This document shows, piece after piece, positions 32,907 through 41,407 of a stretch of 43,071 nt of DNA. The notes below the pieces were generated by a model. The model saw only the letters and a program-made list of their open reading frames with translations, was not told the DNA's origin and made no database searches. Positions within the stretch are counted from its first letter, which is position 1; every line of letters starts with the position of its first letter. Both the position numbers and the translations under genes were made by a program. The stretch covers positions 1 through 43,071 of the forward strand of contig SVPI01000017.1 of assembly GCA_015065935.1 (NCBI GenBank), read 5' to 3'. Source of the stretch: Oscillospiraceae bacterium. Its GTDB lineage: Bacteria; Bacillota; Clostridia; Oscillospirales; Acutalibacteraceae.

Positions 32907-32983
32907 TGGTGGGCCATCAGGGACTCGAACCCCGGACCGACCGGTTATGAGCCGGTTGCTCTAACCAACTGAGCTAATGGCCC
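32907..32983 (-). tRNA. tRNA with CAT anticodon, probably tRNA-Ile2 (lysidine type)
   Basis: 77 nt with CCA. Acceptor GGGCCAT/ATGGCCC is fully paired at 1-72 and the anticodon stem ACCGG/CCGGT lacks the three GC pairs of initiator tRNA. The loop CTCATAA is typical of Ile2, read as AUA after TilS modification. Elongator Met is the alternative. Confidence 0.8.
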
Positions 32984-32997
32984 AAATGAACATTTCA

Positions 32998-33025
32998 ATT
33001 ATAACACGATTTTCGGTTTTGTCAA
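32998..33025 (-). promoter_or_regulatory. Promoter of the tRNA-Ile2/Trp operon
   Basis: Minus strand TTGACA, 16 bp, TATAAT. Confidence 0.75.
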
Positions 33026-33039
33026 CATTAAATTTAAAA

Positions 33040-33073
33040 AACGGACCGCATTGTGCGGTCCGTTAATATTTTT
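33040..33073 (-). terminator. Terminator of the aldolase gene
   Basis: 11-bp perfect stem AACGGACCGCA-ttg-TGCGGTCCGTT. On the minus strand the hairpin follows the aldolase stop directly. Confidence 0.7.
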
Positions 33074-33074
33074 C

Positions 33075-33938
33075 TTAAGCCTTGCCAACTGAGCCGAAGA
33101 GCTCCATCTTTTCTTTAACGGTGGCTTTAATTGCTTCGTAGCCGGGGGCGAGAAGCTTTCTGGGGTCAAAGCCCTTGCCTTGTAAATCTTTTCCTGCCTC
33201 AACATACTCTCTAGTTGCAGCAGCGAAAGCAAGCTGGCACTCGGTGTTAACGTTGATTTTGGAAACACCCAGAGAAATTGCCTTCTTTATCATTTCAGCG
33301 GGGATACCTGTGCCACCGTGGAGAACTAAAGGCATTGTGCCTGTAAGCTGCTGGATAGCATCGAGTGTGTCAAAGGAAAGACCTGCCCAATTTTCAGGGT
33401 ACTTACCGTGGATATTACCGATACCTGCGGCCAGCATTGTAACGCCTAAATCGGCAATCATTTTGCATTCCTTGGGGTCGGCAACCTCGCCGCTTCCTAT
33501 AACGCCGTCTTCCTCACCGCCGATAGCGCCAACCTCAGCCTCTAAGGAAAGGCCCAGCTCATCGCATATACCAACGAGTTCCTTTGTTTTGGCAATGTTT
33601 TCCTCAATGGGATAATGAGAGCCATCAAACATAACAGAGGAGAAGCCTGCGGCAATACAAGCCTTGGCGCCTTCATAGCTGCCGTGGTCAAGGTGAAGAG
33701 CAACGGGAACGGTGATGCCCATTTCCTCAATCATACCCTTAACCATACCTACAACGGTTTTGTAGCCGCACATATATTTACCTGCGCCCTCGGATACGCC
33801 GAGGATAACAGGGGAATTAAGCTCCTGAGCGGTGTTTAAAATTGCTTTGGTCCATTCAAGGTTGTTAATATTGAACTGACCAACGGCATACTTGCCTGCT
33901 TTTGCTTTCGATAGCATTTCTTTTGCAGAAACTAACAT
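33075..33938 (-). CDS. fba: Class II fructose-bisphosphate aldolase
   Basis: 287 residues, normal for the class. Cleaves fructose 1,6-bisphosphate in glycolysis using Zn2+. Zinc-ligand motif HLDHGS (about 82-87), EAEVGAIGGEEDG, GIGNIHGKYP and LHGGTGIP are all in order. RBS GGAGG precedes the ATG. It has its own promoter (33974-34002) and terminator. A tagatose-bisphosphate aldolase role is possible but the whole pattern fits FBA. Confidence 0.92.
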   Translation of the reverse strand: MLVSAKEMLSKAKAGKYAVGQFNINNLEWTKAILNTAQELNSPVILGVSEGAGKYMCGYKTVVGMVKGMIEEMGITVPVALHLDHGSYEGAKACIAAGFSSVMFDGSHYPIEENIAKTKELVGICDELGLSLEAEVGAIGGEEDGVIGSGEVADPKECKMIADLGVTMLAAGIGNIHGKYPENWAGLSFDTLDAIQQLTGTMPLVLHGGTGIPAEMIKKAISLGVSKINVNTECQLAFAAATREYVEAGKDLQGKGFDPRKLLAPGYEAIKATVKEKMELFGSVGKA

Positions 33939-33973
33939 AATTTTTTGCCTCCAAAAAAATTTTTACATTAAAT

Positions 33974-34002
33974 ATTATATAGTAATATACCCCTAAAATC
34001 AA
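33974..34002 (-). promoter_or_regulatory. Promoter of the aldolase gene
   Basis: Minus strand TTGATT, 17 bp, TATAAT, just after the stop of the E2-like gene. Confidence 0.7.
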
Positions 34003-34011
34003 GAGCTTGGC

Positions 34012-34851
34012 CTAAAATTCCTTGTTTATAACGGTTGGGGGAGTTTCAAGCTGTGTGGGGTCGGCAAGGTAGGATTTAAAGCGGCGGAAGGCAATAGCAA
34101 AATAGCTTCCCGAGCAAATTCTTTCATCCATAACAACGCCGATAGGCATACATTTTTCAAAATAGATTTCTTTGCCCTTGCGCTTTGGCACTTCCCTTGA
34201 ATTACCCATTGCAAAGAACACGCTTGTGGTGCCAAACTCATAGCAATGGTGGTAAATATGGTTGGTGCGAATGCTGGCAAGGTTTGAAATAACAAGGCTT
34301 GCGTGGAAGGGGCTCGCCTTGATAATTGATTTAGGTAAAAGGCCGTGGCGGTCCATCCATTTAAAAAGTGCAACGCCAACGGGGAGTAGTCCCGGAATGT
34401 TAAGCAGCACCTTTATAAGCTTTTCGGTTGGGTTGGCGTCGGGGGTCTGGCGGTTTTCCTCAACGAAAGTGTTAATCTTGTTATTAACATCAAAAAGAGT
34501 GTCCTCAAACTCAAAATACATCTTGGTCATGGTGCCGTTATCGGTTTGACCCGATTTTAGCACAACCATTCCAACGGGGAACTCGGTGCGGGCGTAAATT
34601 CGCTTGTTCATTATAAAACGGTTAAGCTGGGGGTATTCGGCCGCAGTCCTTAAATATGCCGCAAGGATAAGGGCCATGTGGGAAACGTTTTGTCCCTCTT
34701 TACGCTTTGCATTTATGTATTTTTGCATGGGCTCAAGCGGAATATCAATGGTAATCATATTCATTGCATCATAACGCTTGTCCATAATAAAGGGTGCCAC
34801 AGTGTACATAGGGTCGGTATCGCGAAGTCTTTTGCCGTCAGCTCTTCTCAT
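34012..34851 (-). CDS. E2/CAT-superfamily acyltransferase-like protein without catalytic His
   Basis: 279 residues resembling the catalytic core of 2-oxo acid dehydrogenase E2 and chloramphenicol acetyltransferase: YDAMNMITIDIPLEPM, VSHMALILAAYLRTAAEYPQLNRF, a central LVISNLASI and a final IGVVMDERICSGSYFAIAF. The E2 active site DHRxxDG reads DERICSG here, so both the catalytic His and the second Asp are gone. There is no lipoyl domain and no other dehydrogenase subunit nearby. RBS AAGGTGG, promoter at 34882-34910. Probably a non-acyltransferase relative; function unknown. Confidence 0.65.
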   Translation of the reverse strand: MRRADGKRLRDTDPMYTVAPFIMDKRYDAMNMITIDIPLEPMQKYINAKRKEGQNVSHMALILAAYLRTAAEYPQLNRFIMNKRIYARTEFPVGMVVLKSGQTDNGTMTKMYFEFEDTLFDVNNKINTFVEENRQTPDANPTEKLIKVLLNIPGLLPVGVALFKWMDRHGLLPKSIIKASPFHASLVISNLASIRTNHIYHHCYEFGTTSVFFAMGNSREVPKRKGKEIYFEKCMPIGVVMDERICSGSYFAIAFRRFKSYLADPTQLETPPTVINKEF

Positions 34852-34881
34852 AAAATAACCACCTTAAAAGTTTATACATAC

Positions 34882-34910
34882 ATAATACAACAAAATTCTC
34901 CTTTTTTCAA
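34882..34910 (-). promoter_or_regulatory. Promoter of the E2-like gene
   Basis: Minus strand TTGAAA, 17 bp, TATTAT. Confidence 0.65.
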
Positions 34911-34943
34911 TGTTTTATTTGGCGGAAAAGAAAAAGGTGGGTG

Positions 34944-34972
34944 TTGACAAAAATTTCTATTTTTAGTATTAT
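34944..34972 (+). promoter_or_regulatory. Promoter of glyQS
   Basis: TTGACA, 17 bp, TATTAT. The leader is only about 35 nt, too short for a T-box. Confidence 0.75.
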
Positions 34973-35014
34973 TATATATTATATTTTAAATAATCCCCAC
35001 AAGGAGAGATAAAA

Positions 35015-36406
35015 GTGAAAAACAGCGAAAAGAGTATGGAAACGGTTGTTACTCTGGCCAAGGGCAGAGGCTTTGTTTATGCCGGTAGTGAAATCTACGG
35101 CGGCCTTGCAAACAGCTGGGACTACGGCCCCTTGGGTGTTGAGCTTAAAAACAACATTAAAAGGGCTTGGTGGAAAAAGTTCGTTCAGGAATGCCCTTAT
35201 AATGTGGGCCTTGACAGCGCTATTATTATGAACCCCGAAACCTGGGTGGCTTCGGGCCATTTAGGCGGCTTTTCCGACCCGCTTATGGACTGCAAGAACT
35301 GCAAAACAAGGCACAGAGCCGATAAGCTTATTGAGGACTACGTTGCCGCAAACGGTCTTTCGGATAACCCTGCCGCTATGAGCGATGCCGAAATGGCACA
35401 GTATATTAAGGACCACGGCATTGCCTGCCCCGACTGCGGCTCCCACGATTTTACCGATATCAGAAAGTTTAACTTAATGTTTAAAACCTTTCAGGGTGTT
35501 ACCGAGGATAGCACCTCTACACTGTATCTCCGCCCCGAAACAGCACAGGGTATTTTCGTAAACTTTAAAAACATTGCAAGAACCACCCGCAAAAAGGTTC
35601 CCTTTGGTGTTGCGCAAATCGGCAAATCCTTCAGAAACGAAATCACCCCCGGTAACTTTATTTTCCGCACACGCGAGTTTGAGCAAATGGAGCTTGAATT
35701 CTTCTGCAAGCCGGGCACCGACCTTGAATGGTTTAAGTTTTGGCGCGGCTACTGCCGTGACTGGCTCCTTAATCTCGGAATGGATGAGGAAAGTTTAAGA
35801 CTTCGCGACCACGATAAAGATGAGCTTTGCTTCTATTCAAAGGCTACAACCGACTTTGAGTTTTTATTCCCCTTCGGCTGGGGCGAGCTTTGGGGCGTTG
35901 CCGACCGTACCGATTACGATTTAACCCAGCACGCCAACCATTCGGGCGAGGGTATGGAATATTTTGACCCCGAAACAAACGAAAAATATGTTCCCTATGT
36001 TATCGAGCCCTCTCTCGGCGCCGACCGTGTGCTCCTTGCATTCCTTTGCAACGCCTATGATGAGGAAACCGATGAAAAGGGCGACACCCGCGTTGTTCTG
36101 CGCCTCCACCCTGCTCTTGCTCCCTTTAAGGCGGCTGTTTTGCCCCTTTCCAAAAAACTTAACGAGGGCGCAGGCAAGGTTTACAGTGAGCTTTCTAAAT
36201 ACTTTATGGTGGATTATGATGATGCCGGTTCCATCGGCAAACGTTACCGCCGTGAGGATGAAATCGGCACACCCTTCTGCATTACCTACGATTTCGAAAG
36301 TGAAACCGATGGCTGCGTTACCGTTCGCGACCGCGACACAATGGAGCAGGTAAGACTGCCCATTAGCGAGCTTAAAAAATACATTGAGGAAAAGCTGGAG
36401 TTCTAA
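35015..36406 (+). CDS. glyQS: Glycine--tRNA ligase, single-chain dimeric type
   Basis: 463 residues, starting with GTG behind AAGGAGAG. Class II synthetase of the alpha2 type that charges tRNA-Gly. It opens [31 protein letters not shown] (family signature), with motif 2 [25 protein letters not shown] (split by usual spacing), motif 3 GADRVLLAF and a C-terminal anticodon-binding domain (about 360-460). A CxxC pair (MDCKNC) and a second (ACPDCG) form the insertion zinc site. Monocistronic, with its own promoter and terminator. Confidence 0.95.
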   Translation: MKNSEKSMETVVTLAKGRGFVYAGSEIYGGLANSWDYGPLGVELKNNIKRAWWKKFVQECPYNVGLDSAIIMNPETWVASGHLGGFSDPLMDCKNCKTRHRADKLIEDYVAANGLSDNPAAMSDAEMAQYIKDHGIACPDCGSHDFTDIRKFNLMFKTFQGVTEDSTSTLYLRPETAQGIFVNFKNIARTTRKKVPFGVAQIGKSFRNEITPGNFIFRTREFEQMELEFFCKPGTDLEWFKFWRGYCRDWLLNLGMDEESLRLRDHDKDELCFYSKATTDFEFLFPFGWGELWGVADRTDYDLTQHANHSGEGMEYFDPETNEKYVPYVIEPSLGADRVLLAFLCNAYDEETDEKGDTRVVLRLHPALAPFKAAVLPLSKKLNEGAGKVYSELSKYFMVDYDDAGSIGKRYRREDEIGTPFCITYDFESETDGCVTVRDRDTMEQVRLPISELKKYIEEKLEF

Positions 36407-36422
36407 CCCCTTTTAAAGGATT

Positions 36423-36457
36423 ATCCGACTGTTTTTTAAAACAGTCGGATCTTTTTT
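36423..36457 (+). terminator. Terminator of glyQS
   Basis: Stem ATCCGACTGTTTT/AAACAGTCGGAT followed by CTTTTTT. Confidence 0.85.
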
Positions 36458-36476
36458 GCCTTTTTTCTTTAAATTC

Positions 36477-36504
36477 TTGCATTTTCTCCCGAAAATGTTA
36501 TACT
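36477..36504 (+). promoter_or_regulatory. Promoter of the 511-residue gene
   Basis: TTGCAT, 16 bp, TATACT. Confidence 0.55.
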
Positions 36505-36534
36505 GTAAACAAATCGGCTCTCGAGGTGTTTTAA

Positions 36535-38070
36535 ATGAAAAAATTTTTAGTAAACATTGATACAAACGATTACGGCATAGGTTACTTTTTAAACCGCTTA
36601 TATGATGAGAAAAAGGCCCAAAACGAGGAAATTACCGAGGCCGACCTTTACCCCTTTATTGACCAGTATTGCGGCTTTAATATTACCGACCTGCTTATCT
36701 GCATAAACTGCCAATATTCCATTGGTAAAAGCGAGGTTGCAACCGATGGCTTTACCAAATATGAGCGCACCGAAGAAATTGGCAAACCCGTTGACTATAA
36801 AGAGTGGTTTAACGGTCTTTATCATATTTTTAAAGATTTCGGCATTGACCCACTTGCAGTTTGGTTTAAACGCAGTCGTGACCTAGGCTTTTTCACCTGG
36901 ATGAGTGTTAGAACAAACGACTGTCATCACCCCGAAAGGGAAGTTTCTTATATGCGAAGCGATATGATTTACGAGGCAATGGAAAAGGGAATGACCGTTG
37001 GGGAAAAGTTCGATTATTTTAAAAACTGTATGGACTTTTCCTATGATAAAGTTAGAGAATATCTCCTTTCCTACATTGATGAGCAGTTAGGCCGCTACGA
37101 CTGCGACGGCATTGAGCTTGACTTTATGCGTGAAATTCTTTGCTTTGACCTTGCCAAAACCGAAAATCCCCATTTAATAATGAATGATTTTATGCGCAAG
37201 GCGCGGGAGATAATTGCAAAGCACGAAAAAAATTACGGTCATAAAATTAAGGTTGCCATTCGCTTAAACCGCGATATAACCGAGAGCAAGGCATTTGGCT
37301 TCGATACTGTGACCTATGAAAAGGAAGGTCTTGTTGATGCCGTTATCGTTTCCCCCCGCTGGTCTTCAAATGATTCAGATATGCCCATAAAACATTGGAA
37401 ATCTACTCTTCAAAACACCGAAATCTATGCCGCGGTAGACACCCTGTCTTTCGCCAACGACCCGCGCTGCGCATCAACACCCGAAGTTATTCGCGGTTTT
37501 GTAAACCGCTATTTATCAGACGGAGCAGACGGAATGTATTATTTCAATTACTATATGCACCCATTTACAAGATTGCCCGGAGAAGAGATACGAAACATTC
37601 TTTGTAAAGAGGTTTTTGAAACTTGTAAAGATTTAAAAACCGTGCAAAAATTATCCCGCCGCTATCTTGTAACCTTTCAGGACACCTGCCCTGAGGGATT
37701 TACCCCTTACACACCACTGCCCATCACTTTAGACGGCGCGCCTAAAACCCTACAAGTTAATTTAGGCAGTCTTAAAGGCACAAAATCCGTTACTCTTTTT
37801 GTTGGACTCAAAGGTTTAAAACCCGAAGAGGTTAAAATTAAAGTAAACGGCAAAGAGGTTTCCTCTTTTGAGCGTAAGGACCCCAAACCCTCTAACCTTT
37901 GGTATATCCCCAAAAAAATGAACTTCACCTGCAACTGCGGTTACGTGCCCGAGGGCAGCCTTACCTATGCCTGCGATATAGAGTTAAACAAGGCGGGCGC
38001 TTATAACCTTAGCTTTTTGGCAGAAAGCGGCGAAATAACATACCTTGAATTTGCAACACAGCCTAAATAA
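36535..38070 (+). CDS. Putative TIM-barrel glycosidase with C-terminal beta-sandwich
   Basis: 511 residues, no signal peptide. The first 370 residues look like a (beta/alpha)8 barrel of the GHL10 kind: CDGIELDFMREI puts acidic residues at a strand end, and KIKVAIRLNRD, LVDAVIVSPRW and DGMYYFNYYMHP mark later strands. The C-terminal 130 residues (VTLFVGLKGLKPEEVKIKVNGKEV onward) fit a beta-sandwich. RBS GAGGTG. It stands alone between glyQS and the accessory island. The family cannot be fixed without a profile search; substrate unknown. Confidence 0.55.
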   Translation: MKKFLVNIDTNDYGIGYFLNRLYDEKKAQNEEITEADLYPFIDQYCGFNITDLLICINCQYSIGKSEVATDGFTKYERTEEIGKPVDYKEWFNGLYHIFKDFGIDPLAVWFKRSRDLGFFTWMSVRTNDCHHPEREVSYMRSDMIYEAMEKGMTVGEKFDYFKNCMDFSYDKVREYLLSYIDEQLGRYDCDGIELDFMREILCFDLAKTENPHLIMNDFMRKAREIIAKHEKNYGHKIKVAIRLNRDITESKAFGFDTVTYEKEGLVDAVIVSPRWSSNDSDMPIKHWKSTLQNTEIYAAVDTLSFANDPRCASTPEVIRGFVNRYLSDGADGMYYFNYYMHPFTRLPGEEIRNILCKEVFETCKDLKTVQKLSRRYLVTFQDTCPEGFTPYTPLPITLDGAPKTLQVNLGSLKGTKSVTLFVGLKGLKPEEVKIKVNGKEVSSFERKDPKPSNLWYIPKKMNFTCNCGYVPEGSLTYACDIELNKAGAYNLSFLAESGEITYLEFATQPK

Positions 38071-38114
38071 TTTTGCGTTACGAAAACAGGTTTATAATTT
38101 CTTTCCGAATAAAC

Positions 38115-38176
38115 CGCCCACCACAAACGTAAAACCCACCCGAAAATAAAATTATAAAAAACAAAAACGCCACCAA
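38115..38176 (+). repeat. Duplicated 3' end of the RHH gene (left copy)
   Basis: About 60 bp closely matching 42169-42230, which encodes the last residues of the Arc-like protein (NVKPTRK, stop) and the start of its terminator. Key words: CACAAACGTAAAACCCACCCG and AAAAACGCCACC. No rest of the gene is present. Besides this and the terminator at 38237, nothing else is seen in 38071-38291. Confidence 0.8.
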
Positions 38177-38236
38177 CAGGTGTTGTTCTTAGGGAAGAAA
38201 TGCCTAAAAAAGTAAATTTTTGCGGCCTAATGTGTT

Positions 38237-38275
38237 AAAAAGCCGTGGTACGCGTCAGCGTTACCACGGCTTTTT
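38237..38275. terminator. Terminator-like hairpin at the island edge
   Basis: Stem AAAAAGCCGTGGTA/TACCACGGCTTTTT; works on either strand. Confidence 0.75.
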
Positions 38276-38291
38276 GCCTTTTACTCTATGT

Positions 38292-38461
38292 TTAAGATAA
38301 AGACTCATGATGCTTATCAGAAGCGTCTACTCCAAAACCAGTTCTTGTTTCGGATTCTTTACAATCTAAGCAGGTCCTTTTTTCAGTGCCAGTTCTACCA
38401 ATAATGGCTTCTGTTTCAGTGCTCCACCAACCCCAATTATGTGTATGGGTTTCGGTAGGCT
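38292..38461 (-). pseudogene. C-terminal tail of a surface protein
   Basis: About 52 codons in a different frame from hsdM, reading [16 protein letters not shown], then GRTGTEKRTCLDCKESETR and a stop. The HxHxW ... TCxxC ... ETR pattern is that of repeats found in large clostridial surface proteins. No upstream part remains; the fragment joins the hsdM remnant around 38455-38462. Confidence 0.55.
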
Positions 38462-39597
38462 TTGTTCTTAGAAAGAAACCACAGCGACACAGGAATGCCT
38501 GTGGTATAGAAAAGCTGTGTGGGCATGGCAACAATGCATTCCACCAAGTCAGCATTGATGATATTTTTGCGGATTTCACCCTCTCCGCCACTTTGAGAAG
38601 AAAGAGAGCCGTTTGCTAAAACCATACCAATCTTACCGTTTGGCGCAAGGTGATAGACCATGTGCTGAAGCCACGCAAAGTTGGCGTTACCGGCAGGCGG
38701 AGTACCATACTGCCAACGAACATCATCCTTAAGCTTGTCCGCACCCCAATCAGAAAGATTAAAAGGCGGATTTGCCATAATGTAATCGGCACGAAGTGTC
38801 GGGTGGCAATCGTTAAAGAAAGTATCTGCATTATAGCTGCCGAGGTTGGCTTCAATGCCACGAATAGCCAGATTCATCTGAGCCATTTTCCACGTGGTCG
38901 GGTTAGAGTCCTGACCAAACACGGAAATGTCACTTAGATTGCCTGCGTGATTTTCGATAAACTTCGCACTCTGCACGAACATACCACCCGATCCACAGCA
39001 AGGATCGTACACGCGGCCATTGTAGGGCTGCAGCACTTCGACCAGTGTGCGTACCACACAGGCAGGTGTATAGAATTCACCCGCCAATTTACCTTCCTGC
39101 TCAGCAAATTTGGAGAGGCAATATTCGTATGTTCTGCCCAGTATATCACGGCTAGAGCCTGCTTCTACCATCTTAATGTTGGTGAAGAGGTCAACTACAT
39201 CACCCAAACGGCGCTTGTCCAATTCAGGACGAGCAAAATTCTTGGGAAGAATGTCTTTGAGTCGTTTATTTTCCTTTTCAATCGCTCGCATAGCATCGTC
39301 AATAACAGTGCCGATCTCCGCAGTATGCGCCTTGGACGCAATGACGCTCCATCGTGCATTTTCGGGCACAAAGAAGATGCCTTCAGAAATATATTCGTCC
39401 ACGTCTTCTTCAAATCCGTCACCTTCAGCAACAAGAGCCTGATACTTTTCATCGAAACGATCAGATATATACTTGAGAAAAATCAATCCCAAAACGACGG
39501 ATTTGTATTCGGATGCATCGATGTTGCCGCGCAACACACATGCAGCATCCCATATTTGTTTTTCAAAGCCGATGTCGGCTGTATTATTGGTGGCCAT
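38437..39597 (-). CDS. hsdM: Type I restriction-modification methyltransferase subunit HsdM, 3'-truncated
   Basis: 386 residues; full HsdM is usually about 480-530. The N-terminal HsdM_N helical domain (about 8-150) and the N6-adenine methylase domain are present, with motif [11 protein letters not shown] (198-207) and motif IV NPPF (276-279). The frame is normal through [11 protein letters not shown], then changes to eight unrelated residues and stops where surface-protein DNA begins. No hsdS or hsdR is in the window. It overlaps the preceding small gene by 14 bp. The catalytic core is intact but without HsdS it should not recognise DNA normally. Confidence 0.85.
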   Translation of the reverse strand: MATNNTADIGFEKQIWDAACVLRGNIDASEYKSVVLGLIFLKYISDRFDEKYQALVAEGDGFEEDVDEYISEGIFFVPENARWSVIASKAHTAEIGTVIDDAMRAIEKENKRLKDILPKNFARPELDKRRLGDVVDLFTNIKMVEAGSSRDILGRTYEYCLSKFAEQEGKLAGEFYTPACVVRTLVEVLQPYNGRVYDPCCGSGGMFVQSAKFIENHAGNLSDISVFGQDSNPTTWKMAQMNLAIRGIEANLGSYNADTFFNDCHPTLRADYIMANPPFNLSDWGADKLKDDVRWQYGTPPAGNANFAWLQHMVYHLAPNGKIGMVLANGSLSSQSGGEGEIRKNIINADLVECIVAMPTQLFYTTGIPVSLWFLSKNKAYRNPYT

Positions 39598-39889
39598 TAT
39601 TTATCTCCATTTCTTTTTCAACTAAAAATATAAGCTGCCTTGACAGAATATAGCGCAAATCAGTTTCATCTATTCGTTCAGCAGGTTTCGAAACCGTAGT
39701 CGGCAAAGCCGTAATTTTTGCAAATATTTCTTTGTGATTTCCGTTATTGGAAGATATTTGATGTTTAGCAGAAACTTCATCTATAGGATTTTTCTGATAT
39801 TCATTCCAAGTATCCAATATATCTTTTTGCAGTTCCGTAATTTCGTGTTTTGCTCTTAAAAATTCGATTAAAATGCTTATTTGATCCAT
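39584..39889 (-). CDS. Small helical protein upstream of hsdM
   Basis: 101 residues, unrecognised. Two helix-prone parts ([21 protein letters not shown] and [20 protein letters not shown]) flank a polar middle. RBS GGAGAAAG lies about 12 bp before the ATG. The 14-bp overlap with hsdM implies coupled translation, so it was probably an accessory part of the same restriction-modification operon. Confidence 0.5.
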   Translation of the reverse strand: MDQISILIEFLRAKHEITELQKDILDTWNEYQKNPIDEVSAKHQISSNNGNHKEIFAKITALPTTVSKPAERIDETDLRYILSRQLIFLVEKEMEINNGHQ

Positions 39890-40001
39890 AATTATTTGTC
39901 TTTCTCCAATACTGTGAAATAATCATCAAATGTAAGTTAACGTACGATGCACAAGTTTGCTCTCTTGATAGAACGCATCGAAAAGTCGTAGCAGTGTTTT
40001 C

Positions 40002-41300
40002 TCACATATCCATAGCATTCTCGTCGAGCAGGAATTGTTCGATGCCGATGTAGAGGATGCCGTCATCGTCGTGCCATGGGATGATGTTATCTTTAACTAC
40101 TACAATCTTCTTAAAGGAATCGCCGACGCGCTTTAATGAACGGATCTCTTGCTCACGCTTTTCTTCGTCTGCAACGGTCAATGCCGACTGGATATAATAC
40201 TTTTTGCTGCCTTTATTCGCAACAAAGTCGATTTCAAGCTGGGTGCGTTTGCTCTTCTTTTCTGCATCCTTATAGCAATACTCAACCACGCCGACGTCCA
40301 CGCTGAAATCACGGCCACAAAGCTCGTTATAAATAATGTTTTCCATAATGTGATTTTCTTCTTGCTGACGGAAATTAAGTCGCGCATTGCGAAGTCCCAC
40401 ATCACTGAAATAGTATTTAAGCGGTGAGCCGATATACTTTCTTCCTTTAACATCGTAGCGCTCGGCTTTGTAAAGCAGGAATGCATCGATAAAATAATCA
40501 AGATATCTATTAACGGTAGGTGCACCGATATTCATCTGCTTTGCACTCTTAAAGGTGTTGGTGATCTTATTAGCATTAGTAAGGGAGCCAACCGAAGACG
40601 AAACGATGTTGAGAATATCGTCAAGCACCGATTTTTCGTACACAAGCTTGTTTCTATCCATAATGTCACTGATATAGATCGCATCGAATAGAGATTGAAG
40701 ATACTTTGCTTTTTCTTCATGGCTCTTTTTAGTCATTACGAGAGGAAGGCCGCCATAGGTATAATACTCCTGCCAAGCATTGCGTTTTTCGCCCTCAAAC
40801 GCATTATAAAACTCTACAAAGGAAAGCGGATTCACTCTGATCTCATCACCACGTCCACGGAACTCGGTGAGGATATCGGAGGACAGCATTTTAGAGTTAC
40901 TGCCGGTAACATACACGTCAATATTGTCGTGCTTCATAAGACCAAGCACAACATCCACAAAACCGATTTTATCCTCAACGCCTTCGATATACGGATTCTG
41001 AATGGTAACGACCTTTTGAATCTCGTCAAGGAAAACGTAGTAAGTTTTGCTCTCATCAGCAGTCAGGCTGCGAATATGCTTGCCGAGTTCAAGGGGATTG
41101 CGGTATTGAATATTCTCGTCATCATCAAGAGCAAGACAAATAATACACTCGTCCTCTACTCCGATTGACTTCAAATAGTCCTTATATATATTGAACAGCA
41201 AATAAGATTTACCGCATCTTCTGATACCGGTAATAACCTTAACTAAGCCGTTCTCTTTTTTGCTGATTAATTTTTCGAGATACTTTTTTCTTTCAATCAT
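40002..41300 (-). CDS. ATPase with AAA_14 and DUF4143 domains
   Basis: 432 residues from ATG 41298-41300 (RBS GAGGT); an upstream ATG lacks an RBS and lies within a repeat. N-terminal P-loop ATPase: Walker A GIRRCGKS (25-32) and Walker B YYVFLDEIQ, then TGSNSKMLSS (sensor-like). The C-terminal DUF4143 nuclease-like domain (about 180-432) includes RKYIGSPLKYYFSDVGLRNARL and QLEIDFVANKGSKKYYIQSAL. Common and usually lineage-hopping family in gut bacteria; role unknown. The gene has a near-consensus promoter bracketed by direct repeats. Confidence 0.85.
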   Translation of the reverse strand: MIERKKYLEKLISKKENGLVKVITGIRRCGKSYLLFNIYKDYLKSIGVEDECIICLALDDDENIQYRNPLELGKHIRSLTADESKTYYVFLDEIQKVVTIQNPYIEGVEDKIGFVDVVLGLMKHDNIDVYVTGSNSKMLSSDILTEFRGRGDEIRVNPLSFVEFYNAFEGEKRNAWQEYYTYGGLPLVMTKKSHEEKAKYLQSLFDAIYISDIMDRNKLVYEKSVLDDILNIVSSSVGSLTNANKITNTFKSAKQMNIGAPTVNRYLDYFIDAFLLYKAERYDVKGRKYIGSPLKYYFSDVGLRNARLNFRQQEENHIMENIIYNELCGRDFSVDVGVVEYCYKDAEKKSKRTQLEIDFVANKGSKKYYIQSALTVADEEKREQEIRSLKRVGDSFKKIVVVKDNIIPWHDDDGILYIGIEQFLLDENAMDM

Positions 41301-41311
41301 AGCACATACCT

Positions 41312-41333
41312 CATCGAATAATTTTGCGTATTT
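41312..41333. repeat. 22-bp direct repeat in the leader of the ATPase gene
   Basis: CATCGAATAATTTTGCGTATTT; 21 of 22 match 41386-41407. Confidence 0.8.
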
Positions 41334-41351
41334 ACGCATTTTAACGCTCTT

Positions 41352-41380
41352 ATTATAGCATATCCCTACTTACAAGTCAA
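41352..41380 (-). promoter_or_regulatory. Promoter of the DUF4143 ATPase gene
   Basis: Minus strand TTGACT, 17 bp, TATAAT, lying exactly between the two 22-bp direct repeats. Confidence 0.75.
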
Positions 41381-41385
41381 TATTA

Positions 41386-41407
41386 CATCGAACAATTTTG
41401 CGTATTT
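41386..41407. repeat. 22-bp direct repeat upstream of the ATPase promoter
   Basis: CATCGAACAATTTTGCGTATTT; upstream copy, ends at the stop codon of the SLOG-like gene. Confidence 0.8.

Noticed and set aside
32907-32983. Initiator tRNA-fMet
   Set aside because: Position 1-72 is a G-C pair and the anticodon stem lacks the three consecutive GC pairs of initiators.
34973-35014. T-box riboswitch before glyQS
   Set aside because: The promoter leaves a leader of about 35 nt, far too short for a T-box and antiterminator.
38437-39889. Complete type I restriction-modification system
   Set aside because: HsdM lacks its C-terminus and neither HsdS nor HsdR is present in the window.
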